64,000 nucleotides of DNA from Pseudoalteromonas sp. UG3-2 (GTDB lineage: Bacteria; Pseudomonadota; Gammaproteobacteria; Enterobacterales; Alteromonadaceae). Location: NCBI RefSeq assembly GCF_037120705.1, contig NZ_JAWLJU010000002.1, forward strand, positions 2,749,501 through 2,813,500. The letters are read 5' to 3'. The notes below the pieces were generated by a model, which did no database searches, had not been told where the DNA came from, and saw nothing but the letters and a program-made list of their open reading frames with translations. The translations under genes were made by a program, and so were the position numbers. Of the stretch, positions 35,433 through 43,648 are shown one piece after another (the stretch's first letter is position 1; every line of letters starts with the position of its first letter).

Positions 35433-35939
35433 TTACAGTTTAAAGGGCGCCACGCCCTTGGCCTGCATCATATAGCCTGTTTGCGCGATATCGCCTTTCC
35501 ATGTCGCCACCTGCATGGTTCCAGTCACTGTGATGGCATCGTAAAGGCTTTCGATTGGTACACCGCCTTTGATTTTGACATGCACAATTTGGTTAGGTGG
35601 TGGCGGTGGCACATGAATACAAGCACCAAAATAAGGCACCAATAAAAACTCGGTGATCACTTCACTGTCGCCTTCTAGAGGCACCACGAACCCAGGTAAG
35701 CTTACTTCTTTGCCATCAAGTGCTTTCACCACAGGTGCGTCTAAGTCTGGTTGCACCCAGTTTTGCTCAGCACCTTCGTGGCTAGCGGCGTCTTGATTGC
35801 TGATCTGCACATGTCCTTCGGGGATCAGATCTTCCCAAAAGATTTCTTTTGCTGGCGCCGCTTGTGCAGCGGTAGTAAACAAGGTGGCAAGCAGCAGCGC
35901 CACACTATATAAAAACTGAGTCGATACCTTTAACTGCAT
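35433..35939 (-). CDS. DUF3299-family periplasmic protein (ZrgD-like)
   Basis: A 168-residue exported protein. I chose ATG 35939 because it puts a clean signal peptide (QFLYSVALLLATLFTTAAQA) at the start; the longer frame adds a basic Cys-containing stretch. Typical DUF3299 segments are visible: WEDLIPEG, SLPGFVVPLEGD and FLLVPYFGACIHVPPPPPNQ, with a conserved Cys and His that could bind metal. It lies 10 bp after the permease gene in a leftward ABC-transporter operon. In Vibrio cholerae a DUF3299 protein belongs to the zinc-regulated zrgABCDE uptake system, as far as I recall. Confidence 0.8.
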   Translation of the reverse strand: MQLKVSTQFLYSVALLLATLFTTAAQAAPAKEIFWEDLIPEGHVQISNQDAASHEGAEQNWVQPDLDAPVVKALDGKEVSLPGFVVPLEGDSEVITEFLLVPYFGACIHVPPPPPNQIVHVKIKGGVPIESLYDAITVTGTMQVATWKGDIAQTGYMMQAKGVAPFKL

Positions 35940-35949
35940 CTTGGTCCTC

Positions 35950-37284
35950 TTATGTTTTGATTTGCATGCCATCGGCAAGCGAGTAAAAGTAAGCTCGAGC
36001 GGCGGGGATCGCGCCGATGATTGTACCTGCCACTATAATACCGCCAAGCAAGGTAAGTTCATACCCTGTGAGGGCATTGATACTAAGGACAATACCAAAC
36101 TGGCTTTGCAAGCCCGCTTGTGCAGCCAGTAGTAAGATATAAAACAGTGCCACGCCGGCCAGGCAGCCAAGCACGGTGATAAATATCGCTTCACTGATCA
36201 GCAGGCCAAAAATATGCCAAGGTCTTGCCCCCACCGAACGCAAAATAGCCAATTCTCGGCGGCGTTGATTGAGGGTGGCAAGCAAGGAGGTGAGCATACC
36301 GAGTAGGCTGATAAGCACCACAGCAAGGCTAATCAGTAGGAGTATTTTCTCAATAATGTCGAGCATATCCCACAGCTCTCTGAGTGTCACCCCTGGCATA
36401 ATGGCCAACAGCGGCTCGTCCTGATATTGGTTAATATTGCGACGTACTTGCAAAGTATACAGTGGCGAGTCAAACCCAAGCAAAAAGGCGGTAAGCTGTG
36501 AGGTGTTGCCGATCAAATCCCCAGGCTCTGTGTCGAGGTTGCTTAACCGCGCCGCTTCATTAGACTTTTCATGGTCATGGTCATGGTCATGGTCATGGTC
36601 ATGGTCATTGGAAGCGGGTTTGTTGATCATTCGTCCTGGGCTGCGGTGACCGTTATTATGCATGGCTTCAATGGCGCTTAAGGGCACATGCAAGGTTTTA
36701 TCTACTGGGGTGCCTGTGGCTGCTAGAATACCGGAGATCACCAACGGATTGTCGTCATGGTGGTGAAAGCTGGTATTGCCCATGCCATGAGAAATGACAA
36801 TTTTTTCACCTAATTGATAGCCAAGCTGCTGGGCTACGGTGGCCCCTAATACCACCTCTTGGGCGTTATGAAATGGCCGTCCGGCGGCAAAGGTAAGGGC
36901 TTGCTTTTTGGCATACTGGTAATGTTTGAAATAGTTATCATCGGTGCCCAATACCGCAAAGCCTTTATGGCTGTCGCCAAGGCTAATTGGGATACTCCAA
37001 GCGACACCGCGCTGCGACTTAATGTATTCATAACTTTGCCACTGCACGGCATTATTGGCATGGCCAATTCTAAACACGCTGGATAACAATAATTGAATAT
37101 CGCCGGTTCTGGCGCCAACAATTAGATCGGTACCCGAAATGGTATTGGCGAAGCTGGATTTGGCATCTTGGCGAACTCGCTCAACACTGAGCAGTAACAT
37201 CACACTGATGGCGATAGTGGCAAGCGTTAGTAAGACACTGGCTTTACGATTAAGGGTGCTTTTGTAGGCTAAATTAAGCAGCAT
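35950..37284 (-). CDS. FtsX/MacB-type ABC permease with His-Asp repeat loop
   Basis: A 444-residue permease with one membrane helix near the N-terminus (about 18-35), a large periplasmic domain, and three helices near the C-terminus, the type VII ABC layout. The periplasmic domain holds HHHDD near residue 175 and an (Asp-His) repeat of six units around residue 230, encoded by six GACCAT hexamers. Such loops usually bind zinc or nickel. The C-terminal RRRELAILRSVGARPWHIFGL is the standard FtsX motif. It overlaps the ATPase gene by 11 bp. Confidence 0.85.
   Translation of the reverse strand: MLLNLAYKSTLNRKASVLLTLATIAISVMLLLSVERVRQDAKSSFANTISGTDLIVGARTGDIQLLLSSVFRIGHANNAVQWQSYEYIKSQRGVAWSIPISLGDSHKGFAVLGTDDNYFKHYQYAKKQALTFAAGRPFHNAQEVVLGATVAQQLGYQLGEKIVISHGMGNTSFHHHDDNPLVISGILAATGTPVDKTLHVPLSAIEAMHNNGHRSPGRMINKPASNDHDHDHDHDHDHEKSNEAARLSNLDTEPGDLIGNTSQLTAFLLGFDSPLYTLQVRRNINQYQDEPLLAIMPGVTLRELWDMLDIIEKILLLISLAVVLISLLGMLTSLLATLNQRRRELAILRSVGARPWHIFGLLISEAIFITVLGCLAGVALFYILLLAAQAGLQSQFGIVLSINALTGYELTLLGGIIVAGTIIGAIPAARAYFYSLADGMQIKT
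36571..36606 (-). repeat. Hexamer tandem repeat inside the permease gene
   Basis: Six perfect copies of ATGGTC on the plus strand (GACCAT on the coding strand) encode six Asp-His pairs. Slippage would change the number of pairs without breaking the frame. Confidence 0.95.
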
Positions 37285-37969
37285 TGTTGCCCCCTTGGTT
37301 AATCGCTAACAAGCTGAGTTGCTTATCGAACAGTGGCGCTAAGCTTTTATCGTGACTGACAAAAATAATGGTGGCGCTGTATACCCCGCCAAGTTTAAAC
37401 AACAGCTTGATAAAATCATCACGGCTATCGGCGTCCAGTGCCGAGGTAGGCTCATCGGCAATAATAAGTTCAGGGCGGCCAATAAATGCGCGTGCGGCAG
37501 CAACGCGCTGCTGTTGACCGATGCTGAGCTCGGCGACACTGCGTTGTTGTGTTGCGGCATCCAACCCCAGCTCCGTCAGTAGTGACTGCGCCTCTTGTTT
37601 AAGCGTATGTCCTTCAGCTTGCACCACTTGAGTACGTTTTTTTGAAAACTCACACCCTAGAGTGACATTTTCAATCGGAGATAAATAGGGCAGTAAGTTG
37701 AAGTTTTGAAATATGGTGCCAATGTGATCGGCACGAAAGCGATCGCGTTGTGCGCGATTGAGCTTACTTAATGCCATACCGGCGATGGTGATGTCGCCGC
37801 GTTGACAATCTAACGTGCCGGCTATCAGTCCCAATAGAGTCGACTTACCGCTGCCGCTAGGGCCATGTAAAAACACATGTTCGCCGCGTGCAATAGTAAG
37901 CTGTGCGATGTCCAGTACAGGATCACTTTGATCCGGCCAAGTAAATTGCAATTGGTTTATGGTCAGCAT
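37274..37969 (-). CDS. ABC transporter ATP-binding protein (LolD/MacB type, ZrgC-like)
   Basis: A 231-residue ATPase with Walker A GPSGSGKST (36-44), FQNFNLLPYLSPIENV after the Q-loop, signature LSIGQQQR and Walker B LIIADEPTSALD. The start at ATG 37969 gives the normal length; the longer frame upstream would add a hydrophobic stretch unusual for this class and would run through the candidate Zur site. It is the first gene of the leftward module ATPase-permease-DUF3299. Substrate assignment to metal (zinc) rests on the permease His-Asp loop, the DUF3299 gene and the Zur-like site. Confidence 0.88.
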   Translation of the reverse strand: MLTINQLQFTWPDQSDPVLDIAQLTIARGEHVFLHGPSGSGKSTLLGLIAGTLDCQRGDITIAGMALSKLNRAQRDRFRADHIGTIFQNFNLLPYLSPIENVTLGCEFSKKRTQVVQAEGHTLKQEAQSLLTELGLDAATQQRSVAELSIGQQQRVAAARAFIGRPELIIADEPTSALDADSRDDFIKLLFKLGGVYSATIIFVSHDKSLAPLFDKQLSLLAINQGGNNAA

Positions 37970-37995
37970 GTTACGTTTCTTCCACTTAACAGTAC

Positions 37996-38010
37996 TGTGA
38001 TGGTATAACA
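37996..38010 (-). promoter_or_regulatory. Zur-box-like operator
   Basis: The 15-mer TGTGATGGTATAACA matches 12 of 15 positions of the enterobacterial Zur palindrome TGTTATAATATAACA, by eye. It ends 26 bp before the ATPase start on the minus strand and includes a TATACC sequence that could be a -10 element. Confidence 0.5.
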
Positions 38011-38063
38011 ATTGTGCTAAAAGCAAAACCAACATAAGTTGGGCAACAAGCGAATAAGTTAAA

Positions 38064-38092
38064 TTGTGATTTTTCCTCAGCTCGACTATCAT
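38064..38092 (+). promoter_or_regulatory. Candidate promoter of purC
   Basis: TTGTGA (38064-38069), a 17-bp spacer and TATCAT (38087-38092), 65 bp before the purC start. No PurR-type palindrome was seen near it. Confidence 0.5.
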
Positions 38093-38157
38093 AGAGGGCC
38101 TAACCCCCTCATTATTTTGTGCCCTTTAGCAAGGCGCATCCTGTCATCGGAGTAACA

Positions 38158-39258
38158 ATGAGTAGCTACAAAGTTTTAGACGTCAATGACGATCTTCCTA
38201 TCCGCACTAAAGGTGCGGTTCACAGTGGTAAAGTACGTTCAGTATATTGGTTAACCGACGCCGATAGTGCTCGCCTAATTGCAGAGAAAAACTACGATGT
38301 ACCAGCCGACACAGAATTAGCGATTATGGTGATTTCCGACCGCATTTCTGCGTTTGACTGTATCTGGCAAGGTGAAAATGGTTTAAATGGCGTGCCTGGC
38401 AAAGGCATAGCCCTAAATAGTGTCGCCGCACACTGGTTTAAACTATTTGATCAAGCAGGCTTGGCGGGTAACCACATTGTTGATATTCCGCACCCTTACG
38501 TTTGGATTGTTCGTAAGGCCAGCACCGTAAAAGTTGAAGCCATTGCGCGGCAATACATCACCGGTAGCATGTGGCGTGATTATGCCAAAGGTGTGCGTGA
38601 GTTTTGCGGCTTACAGCTGCCTGAAGGACTAGTGGCAAACCAAAAGCTAGATAAGGTGCTAATCACGCCATCTACCAAGGGCATTATCACTGGGCTGGAC
38701 GATGTTCCTGCGGTGGATGATGTCAATATCTCGCGGCAAAACATTGACGATAACTTGGCGGCATTTAACTTTAAATCTGCCGCTGACGTCGATAAGTATG
38801 AACAACTGCTTACCGAAGGGTTTCACCTTATCAGTCAAGAGCTTGCGAAACTTGACCAAATCTTTGTTGATACCAAGTTTGAGTTTGGTTATGTCGAAGA
38901 CAGCGATGGCACTGAGCGCCTTATTTACATCGATGAAGTTGGTACTCCAGATTCATCACGTATTTGGGATGGTCCGGCTTATCGTGATGGCAAAATTATT
39001 GAAAATTCGAAAGAGGGCTTCCGCCAGCTGTTGATAAACAATGTGCCTGACAGTGATGTGTTATTGAATAAGGCGCGTATGGATGAGCGCGAAGCCTTAG
39101 CCCGGGAGTACAAGTTACCCCAAGAGGTGATGATGGCCGTGAGTGATACCTATGTGGGCATTGCAAGCAAGATCGTCGGTCAACAGCTGGAAATCCCAAG
39201 CGATCCACGTCAAGAGGTGATCACCATTCTTGATAAACACTATGGCTTAATTGCTTAA
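38158..39258 (+). CDS. purC: Phosphoribosylaminoimidazole-succinocarboxamide (SAICAR) synthase
   Basis: PurC joins aspartate to CAIR in purine synthesis. The protein is 366 residues, the long form found in many marine gammaproteobacteria rather than the 237-residue E. coli type. Visible motifs include [24 protein letters not shown], an [13 protein letters not shown] segment, and [16 protein letters not shown]. The ATG at 38158 follows CGGAG; a start at 38119 would add residues not expected for the family. It stands alone. Confidence 0.94.
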   Translation: MSSYKVLDVNDDLPIRTKGAVHSGKVRSVYWLTDADSARLIAEKNYDVPADTELAIMVISDRISAFDCIWQGENGLNGVPGKGIALNSVAAHWFKLFDQAGLAGNHIVDIPHPYVWIVRKASTVKVEAIARQYITGSMWRDYAKGVREFCGLQLPEGLVANQKLDKVLITPSTKGIITGLDDVPAVDDVNISRQNIDDNLAAFNFKSAADVDKYEQLLTEGFHLISQELAKLDQIFVDTKFEFGYVEDSDGTERLIYIDEVGTPDSSRIWDGPAYRDGKIIENSKEGFRQLLINNVPDSDVLLNKARMDEREALAREYKLPQEVMMAVSDTYVGIASKIVGQQLEIPSDPRQEVITILDKHYGLIA

Positions 39259-39277
39259 GTCATTCCAGTTAAGAAAG

Positions 39278-39306
39278 TTGCCCTAATATCAACTATATTG
39301 GGGCAA
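39278..39306 (+). terminator. Hairpin after purC
   Basis: TTGCCCTAATAT and ATATTGGGGCAA can form a 12-bp stem with one T-G pair and a 5-nt loop, 20 bp after the stop codon. The tail is AT-rich but has no T-run. Confidence 0.5.
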
Positions 39307-39360
39307 ATATCTTAAATCACTTGCAATTAGTCTTAAGGTCTCTTTTACTTAGGGTAACTA

Positions 39361-40014
39361 ATGCAATTTACAGAGTTAGAAATGCGCTTTTCCGTCCTCG
39401 CTCGGCTAGTTTGTGCTTTACTGACACTGATGGCCGTGGTTGGCTTTACCGCTAACGCCACACAGTTAACCATTACTGATGCCAGTGGTGAACCGCTGCA
39501 ACACGCTGTGGTTGAGTTGCCACAGCCGGTGCAAACACCTGATTCAGTGGCAATTATGGATCAAGTCCATAAGCAATTTGTGCCTTATGTGCTCACCATT
39601 CAAAAAGGCCAACAAGTTAATTTTCCCAACAGTGATGACATTCGTCACCATGTTTACTCTTTTTCCCCTACCAAGCCGTTTGAATTGAAACTGTACGCCG
39701 GAACTCCTAATGCGCCATTACAATTTAATAATGCCGGTGTGGTGGTATTGGGGTGCAATATTCACGACTCCATGGTGGGCTATATTTATGTCTCTAATGG
39801 TAACCAAGTGTTAATTAGCAATGCCAAAGGCGTGGTGCAAATACCACACAATGTGGATAGCGTGACGGTATGGCACCCAGAGCAGCAAGATGAAATAGCC
39901 AGCCGTAAATCGGTCACTTTGCCAAGTGGTGTTGATAGCCATACAGTGATGATGAACACCGAACCTCCAGCGCCAAGAAACACCTTTGGTGAGCGCTTTG
40001 GAAACAATGAATGA
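39361..40014 (+). CDS. Exported cupredoxin-like (methylamine-utilisation-type) protein
   Basis: A 217-residue protein with an N-terminal signal peptide (cleavage near FTANA) and a plastocyanin-like fold. Copper ligand candidates are His96/His97 in DIRHHVYSFS and Cys132, His135 and Met138 in VVLGCNIHDSMVGY, the type I copper pattern. Such proteins are often labelled methylamine utilisation protein, without evidence of that role. Start 39361 follows AGGG; Met8 (39382) is an alternative that gives a more usual signal peptide. It overlaps the next gene by 4 nt (ATGA), so the two are coupled. Confidence 0.85.
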   Translation: MQFTELEMRFSVLARLVCALLTLMAVVGFTANATQLTITDASGEPLQHAVVELPQPVQTPDSVAIMDQVHKQFVPYVLTIQKGQQVNFPNSDDIRHHVYSFSPTKPFELKLYAGTPNAPLQFNNAGVVVLGCNIHDSMVGYIYVSNGNQVLISNAKGVVQIPHNVDSVTVWHPEQQDEIASRKSVTLPSGVDSHTVMMNTEPPAPRNTFGERFGNNE

Positions 40015-42341
40015 ATAATAGCTTTAAGAATAAAATCATAGGCTTGTGTGTGGTGCTTATTCTGCTCACTGCAGTGATGAGCTTAGCCAGCTTTTGGTGG
40101 TCTACCAGCCAGTTCAACCAAGCCCAAGTACAACGAAAAATTCAAGTTGCGCAAAATGTCTATCAGCAATACTTAAAAGCCCGTGAGCGACTTTTGGTCA
40201 CCGCTGCCACGGTACTTACCGCTGACTTTGGCTTTAAACAAGCGGTGGCTACTCGAGACGCACAAACCATTAGCAGCGTACTGCTTAACCATTCTCGCCG
40301 CATCGATGCAGATTTAATGCTGCTGTTAGATGTGAAAGGTCAGTTGATCTCTGCCAATGTTGAGGGGCTAGACTTTCCAAGTGGCACCCAGAGTTGGATG
40401 ACCGCACTGCAAGATCATAATGATCATTCTGCTTTTGTGGTGTTAAATGAGCAGCTCTATCAAGTGATTATTTTGCCGGTACGGGCTCCGAGAACCATCG
40501 CCTATTCGGTAATAGGGTTTCAAGTCAATGAGGCTGTCACCGACGACTTAAAAGAATTAACTGGCATGGAAACCAGCTTTGTCGGTCAAGCCGATAACCT
40601 CAAAGCCAGCTCATTACCTGCTTTGCCTCCTGGCGAAGACCTATTTTCGTACCTAGAAAATCAAAAAACACAACGCTGGTTGGGGGAGTACCCAGTTTAT
40701 CAAAGTGCTGAAGTGGCGCTGCCGTCACTGGCATCCAATGCCATTAGCTTAGTGTTAAGTGCCGACTTAACTACCCAGTATCAAGAGTTTGATAAAATGG
40801 TGCTGACCATCGTACTGCTAAGTGGCGTAACCATTTTGCTCGGCTTTATCACCAGCGGTGTGCTGGCAAAAAACCTCACAACACCACTGAGTCAGCTGAC
40901 GGAATTGGCGAAACGTTTTGCCACCGGTGACTACTCTGCCAAGTTAAAAGAGAGTCGTCCAGCTCGAGAAATTTGCCAATTGGTGGATGCCTTTAATGAT
41001 ATGGGTGAAAACATCCAAGAGCGGGAAGAAAAAATTCGCTTTCAAGCCAGTCACGATAGCCTTACTGGGTTCTTTAACCGCAATGCCGCGCTGGATAAGT
41101 TGCATGGCATGCTGAAAAGTGGCGCAGAGTATTATTTTATTGCCATTGATATAAAAGGCCTACGTCATATCAATGATAAGTTAGGGCCGCGGGTTGGCGA
41201 TGACTGCATCAAGGTGGTGGCGAAACGCATCGCCAGCATCAATACCACAGGGCTCAATATTCGACTTGGGGGGGATGAGTTTTTAGTGGCGCACCAGGCT
41301 GGTGGAGCTGTCGACCCACAAGAATCGGTGCTATGCATTGTGGAATATGCCGAAAAGCTTCATGACGCTCTGTGCCAGCCTTATGTGGTGCAAGGGTTAG
41401 ATATTGCATTGCACTTTAGTGTTGGTGTGGTGCACTACCCGAAACAAGCTCACACCCCTGAAGATGTGGTACGCCGCGCCCTTATCGCAGTAGACACCGC
41501 CGCCCATGACGGCCACGATGTCTATTACTATCAATCCGGTGAAGATGAAGCACACTTAGAGCGCTTGCAAATCATTGATGAATTAAAGCACGCCATCCAA
41601 GAAGATGACGGTCAGTTATTTATGACGTATCAGCCTAAGCTCAATATGAAAACGGGGCAGATTGATAAAGTAGAATCGTTGATCCGCTGGCAGCGTAAAA
41701 GTGGTGAGTGGGTGTCGCCGGAATTATTTATCGACCTGGCTGAACAGTCGGGGTTGATTGTTGATTTAACCCAGTGGGTGGTAAAAACGGTGGTTGCGCA
41801 AGTGGCGCGCTGGTTGCAACAGGGTGAAAACATTAAGGCGGCGATTAATGTCTCGGCGCAAGATATTGCCGATAAACACTTTTTACCTCATCTTGAGCAA
41901 TTGCTTGGCGACATGAAGGTGAAGCCTGAACTTATCACCATTGAGCTCACTGAGCGCGATATGATCGAAAATGAAGAAAAGGGTATTTTAGCGCTGCAGG
42001 CGTTGAAAAAGTTGGGCGTGCAGGTGTCATTAGACGATTATGGCGTAGGTCAAACGTCGTTAGGTCGATTGAAAATGCTGCCCATTGATGAGTTAAAAAT
42101 GGACAAGGTGTTTATTTTAAAACTCGCACAATCCGAAAAAGATCAACATATTGTGCGCTCGACCATTACTCTGGGTCACCAGCTAGGCTTTAGTGTGGTA
42201 GCTGAAGGGGTGGAGGATAAAGCCTCTTTAGACATACTTGATGCCATGCAGTGTGATTATGCACAGGGGTATTATTTAAGTAAGCCGCTAAAGGCGGCAG
42301 ATTTTGATAGCTGGCTTAGGAGCTACAATGAAGTGGGTTAA
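40011..42341 (+). CDS. Membrane GGDEF-EAL protein with periplasmic sensor and modified EAL motifs
   Basis: A 776-residue sensor. Two membrane segments (about 10-29 and 264-285) enclose a periplasmic domain of about 230 residues that is probably a double-CACHE type. HAMP follows, then GGDEF (about 345-505) and EAL (about 520-772). The cyclase loop is RLGGDEF, but no RxxD I-site precedes it. The EAL motif reads ESL and DDFGTG reads DDYGVG, though the metal-binding Glu, Asn, Asp-Asp, Lys and Glu residues seem to remain (INVSAQD, IELTERD, LKMDKVF, AEGVED). Activity of either domain needs testing. Confidence 0.92.
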   Translation: MNNSFKNKIIGLCVVLILLTAVMSLASFWWSTSQFNQAQVQRKIQVAQNVYQQYLKARERLLVTAATVLTADFGFKQAVATRDAQTISSVLLNHSRRIDADLMLLLDVKGQLISANVEGLDFPSGTQSWMTALQDHNDHSAFVVLNEQLYQVIILPVRAPRTIAYSVIGFQVNEAVTDDLKELTGMETSFVGQADNLKASSLPALPPGEDLFSYLENQKTQRWLGEYPVYQSAEVALPSLASNAISLVLSADLTTQYQEFDKMVLTIVLLSGVTILLGFITSGVLAKNLTTPLSQLTELAKRFATGDYSAKLKESRPAREICQLVDAFNDMGENIQEREEKIRFQASHDSLTGFFNRNAALDKLHGMLKSGAEYYFIAIDIKGLRHINDKLGPRVGDDCIKVVAKRIASINTTGLNIRLGGDEFLVAHQAGGAVDPQESVLCIVEYAEKLHDALCQPYVVQGLDIALHFSVGVVHYPKQAHTPEDVVRRALIAVDTAAHDGHDVYYYQSGEDEAHLERLQIIDELKHAIQEDDGQLFMTYQPKLNMKTGQIDKVESLIRWQRKSGEWVSPELFIDLAEQSGLIVDLTQWVVKTVVAQVARWLQQGENIKAAINVSAQDIADKHFLPHLEQLLGDMKVKPELITIELTERDMIENEEKGILALQALKKLGVQVSLDDYGVGQTSLGRLKMLPIDELKMDKVFILKLAQSEKDQHIVRSTITLGHQLGFSVVAEGVEDKASLDILDAMQCDYAQGYYLSKPLKAADFDSWLRSYNEVG

Positions 42342-43152
42342 CTGTTTGTTGTTGTTACTGTGCACGCAATCGGCTTGGGCGGCCACAGGAAAGCTGTTGG
42401 CAACTCCTGGGGTGTCGCAAGTGGAGGGCAGTGCTGGCGGGGGCATTGTGCCTTGGGCACAGTTGGCAGGCTATGCATCGGACGATGAGTGGTCCATGTC
42501 TGGCTTTTGTAGTCGGGCGAGCTTATCGGACTATCAACTGGATGTGTGCGGCGTGCAAGCGAACCTGTTTGATCGCGTTGAACTTAGCTATGCTCAGCAA
42601 GATTTCGATGTGGATGCGTTAGGGCTCACTATCGAGCAAGATATTGTTGGCGCGAAAGTGCGCTTGTATGGCGATATTGTTTACAGCGACTACCCGCAAT
42701 TGAGTGTTGGGATACAGCACAAATCGTTAGACGATGCGCTGGTGGCCAACTTGCTTGGAGCCGCAGATGACTCTGGCACGGATTATTACCTAGCGGCCAG
42801 TAAACTTCACCTTGGCGCCGTTTGGGGCTACAACTGGTTTTGGAATGTCACCTTGCGCCATTCTCAGGCAAATCAACTGGGGATCTTAGGCTATGGCGGC
42901 AACGATGAGGGAACGCCGTGGCAAGCAGAGGCCAGTAGTGCTATTTTCCTTAGCCGTCAGTGGGCCGTGGGCGTTGAATATCGGCAAAAAGCGGATAACC
43001 TAGGGTTAGGAGAATCTGATTGGCGTGATGTGTTTGTGGCTTGGATCCCCAATAAATCAGTGAGCGTAACCGCGGCTTGGCTTGATTTGGGCAATATTGC
43101 GGGGCAACCTTCGCAAACGGGTTGGTATGTGTCTGTGACGGGGTACTTTTAA
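42328..43152 (+). CDS. DUF3034-family exported protein
   Basis: A 274-residue protein with a signal peptide (MKWVNCLLLLLCTQSAWA). The mature part starts ATGKLLATPGVSQVEGSAGGGIVPWA, the DUF3034 pattern, and continues with alternating aromatic strands ending VTGYF, which suggests an outer-membrane beta-barrel. I chose ATG 42328 with TTAGGAG upstream; it overlaps the preceding gene by 14 nt. The next gene starts right after its stop codon. No biochemical role is known to me. Confidence 0.82.
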   Translation: MKWVNCLLLLLCTQSAWAATGKLLATPGVSQVEGSAGGGIVPWAQLAGYASDDEWSMSGFCSRASLSDYQLDVCGVQANLFDRVELSYAQQDFDVDALGLTIEQDIVGAKVRLYGDIVYSDYPQLSVGIQHKSLDDALVANLLGAADDSGTDYYLAASKLHLGAVWGYNWFWNVTLRHSQANQLGILGYGGNDEGTPWQAEASSAIFLSRQWAVGVEYRQKADNLGLGESDWRDVFVAWIPNKSVSVTAAWLDLGNIAGQPSQTGWYVSVTGYF

Positions 43153-43581
43153 ATGAAGCGCTTTAACTTTTCTATTTTGGCTCTTGGCTTTTTACTCGCT
43201 TCGGGGTGTAGCAGTGTGGCTGATGATCGCAGCCTCTATGCGCAAATAGGTGGGCAAGCTGGTGCAGAGCAGCTGGTGGATGCGTTTATAAAAGAAATCG
43301 GTAACGACCGCGATATACTGCCCTATTTTAAAGCCTCTAACGTCAGCCACTTTCGCCGCGGCTTTTTAGCCCATTTATGCGATACTCTCGATGGCCCGTG
43401 CGAGTATCAAGGCGATACTATGGTGCAAATTCACACCGGCATGAACATCAACGAAAAAGACTTTAATAAGGTGGTGGATCTACTGATAAACGCCATGAAC
43501 GAGGTGGGTATTAGCCACCCCGTTCAAAATCAGATCTTGGCACGTATGGCGCCTATGCGTGAAAACATAATCAATATCTAA
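43153..43581 (+). CDS. Group 1 truncated haemoglobin, predicted lipoprotein
   Basis: A 142-residue protein. Residues 1-18 are a lipoprotein signal ending LASG before Cys19. The remainder is a truncated globin: LYAQIGGQAGAEQLVDAFI at the start, RRGFLAHLCDTLDGPCEYQG and proximal His94 in VQIHTGMNI. The residue expected to be the B10 tyrosine seems to be Ile in VDAFIKEI, so ligand chemistry may differ. A haem globin anchored in the envelope is uncommon. It ends the four-gene operon that starts with the cupredoxin gene. Confidence 0.85.
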   Translation: MKRFNFSILALGFLLASGCSSVADDRSLYAQIGGQAGAEQLVDAFIKEIGNDRDILPYFKASNVSHFRRGFLAHLCDTLDGPCEYQGDTMVQIHTGMNINEKDFNKVVDLLINAMNEVGISHPVQNQILARMAPMRENIINI

Positions 43582-43648
43582 GGTTGCTTACGCAGCGCTT
43601 ATGTCACACCAATAGCAGGTTGTTGCGTTATTTTGAGCCGCGAGCGGC

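Noticed and set aside
38093..38157. PurR operator upstream of purC
   Set aside because: No ACGCAAACG-type palindrome was found in the leader or promoter region.
42304..42327. Earlier start for the DUF3034 gene
   Set aside because: It would add eight residues before the signal peptide and has no ribosome binding site; ATG 42328 has TTAGGAG at the right distance.
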